Both the position numbers and the translations under genes were made by a program. A DNA stretch of 46,614 bases from an uncultured Clostridia bacterium (GTDB lineage: Bacteria; Bacillota; Clostridia; Oscillospirales; Oscillospiraceae). Of this stretch, positions 46,250 through 46,614 are shown piece after piece (the stretch's first letter is position 1; the number at the start of each line of letters is the position of its first letter). Under the pieces are notes generated by a model, which had not been told where the DNA came from, searched no databases, and saw only the letters and a list, made by a program, of their open reading frames with translations. The stretch is from NCBI GenBank assembly GCA_947307255.1, contig CAMZIO010000011.1, forward strand, positions 1-46,614, written 5' to 3'.

Positions 46250-46614
<365 letters not shown>

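Overview
The window is the replication-origin region of a chromosome from a GC-rich, spore-forming member of the Bacillota, most likely class Clostridia and an anaerobe. Support: the dnaA-dnaN-yaaA-recF-remB-gyrB-gyrA block facing away from rpmH-rnpA-yidD-yidC-jag, a perfect CIRCE element at groESL, spoIIE, pyruvate phosphate dikinase, an arginine deiminase operon, flavoredoxin and an S-layer homology (SLH) protein. The genus cannot be named from sequence reading alone.

Layout. 1-434 is gene-free and packed with inverted repeats, including a perfect 27-bp hairpin. 462-2429 (minus) holds rnhA and greA, with greA flanked by two small membrane proteins ending in SHOCT-like motifs. 2544-11303 (minus) is the replication operon. 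The probable oriC lies between dnaN and dnaA (9754-9986), with DnaA boxes, DnaA-trio-like triplets and an AT-rich stretch. 11510-14636 (plus) is rpmH to jag, led by a consensus promoter. The mnmE-mnmG-rsmG-parAB genes that often follow jag are not here. 14721-16537 (minus) holds an SPFH protein and an unusual HTH-NfeD fusion. 16746-18961 (plus) holds an rRNA methyltransferase and a lipid kinase. 18990-23200 looks accessory: an AAA ATPase, an SLH/collagen-like surface protein, a possible sortase remnant and a divergent HU protein. A CPBP protease and groESL follow. 26359-31358 (minus) is an arginine deiminase operon (YjiH-type carrier, arcA, arcB, arcC). 31685-32575 is an alpha/beta hydrolase. 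32626-35925 (minus) is a FecCD/BtuCDF-type metal-chelate importer behind a structured leader RNA with a terminator and a possible antiterminator. 36129-38088 (minus) is a small redox/nucleotide cluster. 38242-40786 (minus) is a TetR-controlled unit with an intact CPBP protease and a broken MFS pump. 41034-46090 (plus) holds spoIIE, two regulatory or unknown genes and lepA. The window ends inside ppdK (minus), whose protein carries an atypical C-terminal tail.

How the genes work together: DnaA, DnaN, RecF and gyrase initiate and support replication. L34, RnpA, YidD, YidC and Jag link RNA processing with membrane protein insertion. The arginine operon would import arginine and yield ATP from it. 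The importer operon appears to be controlled by an RNA attenuator whose ligand is unknown. Most other genes are housekeeping, regulatory or surface functions.
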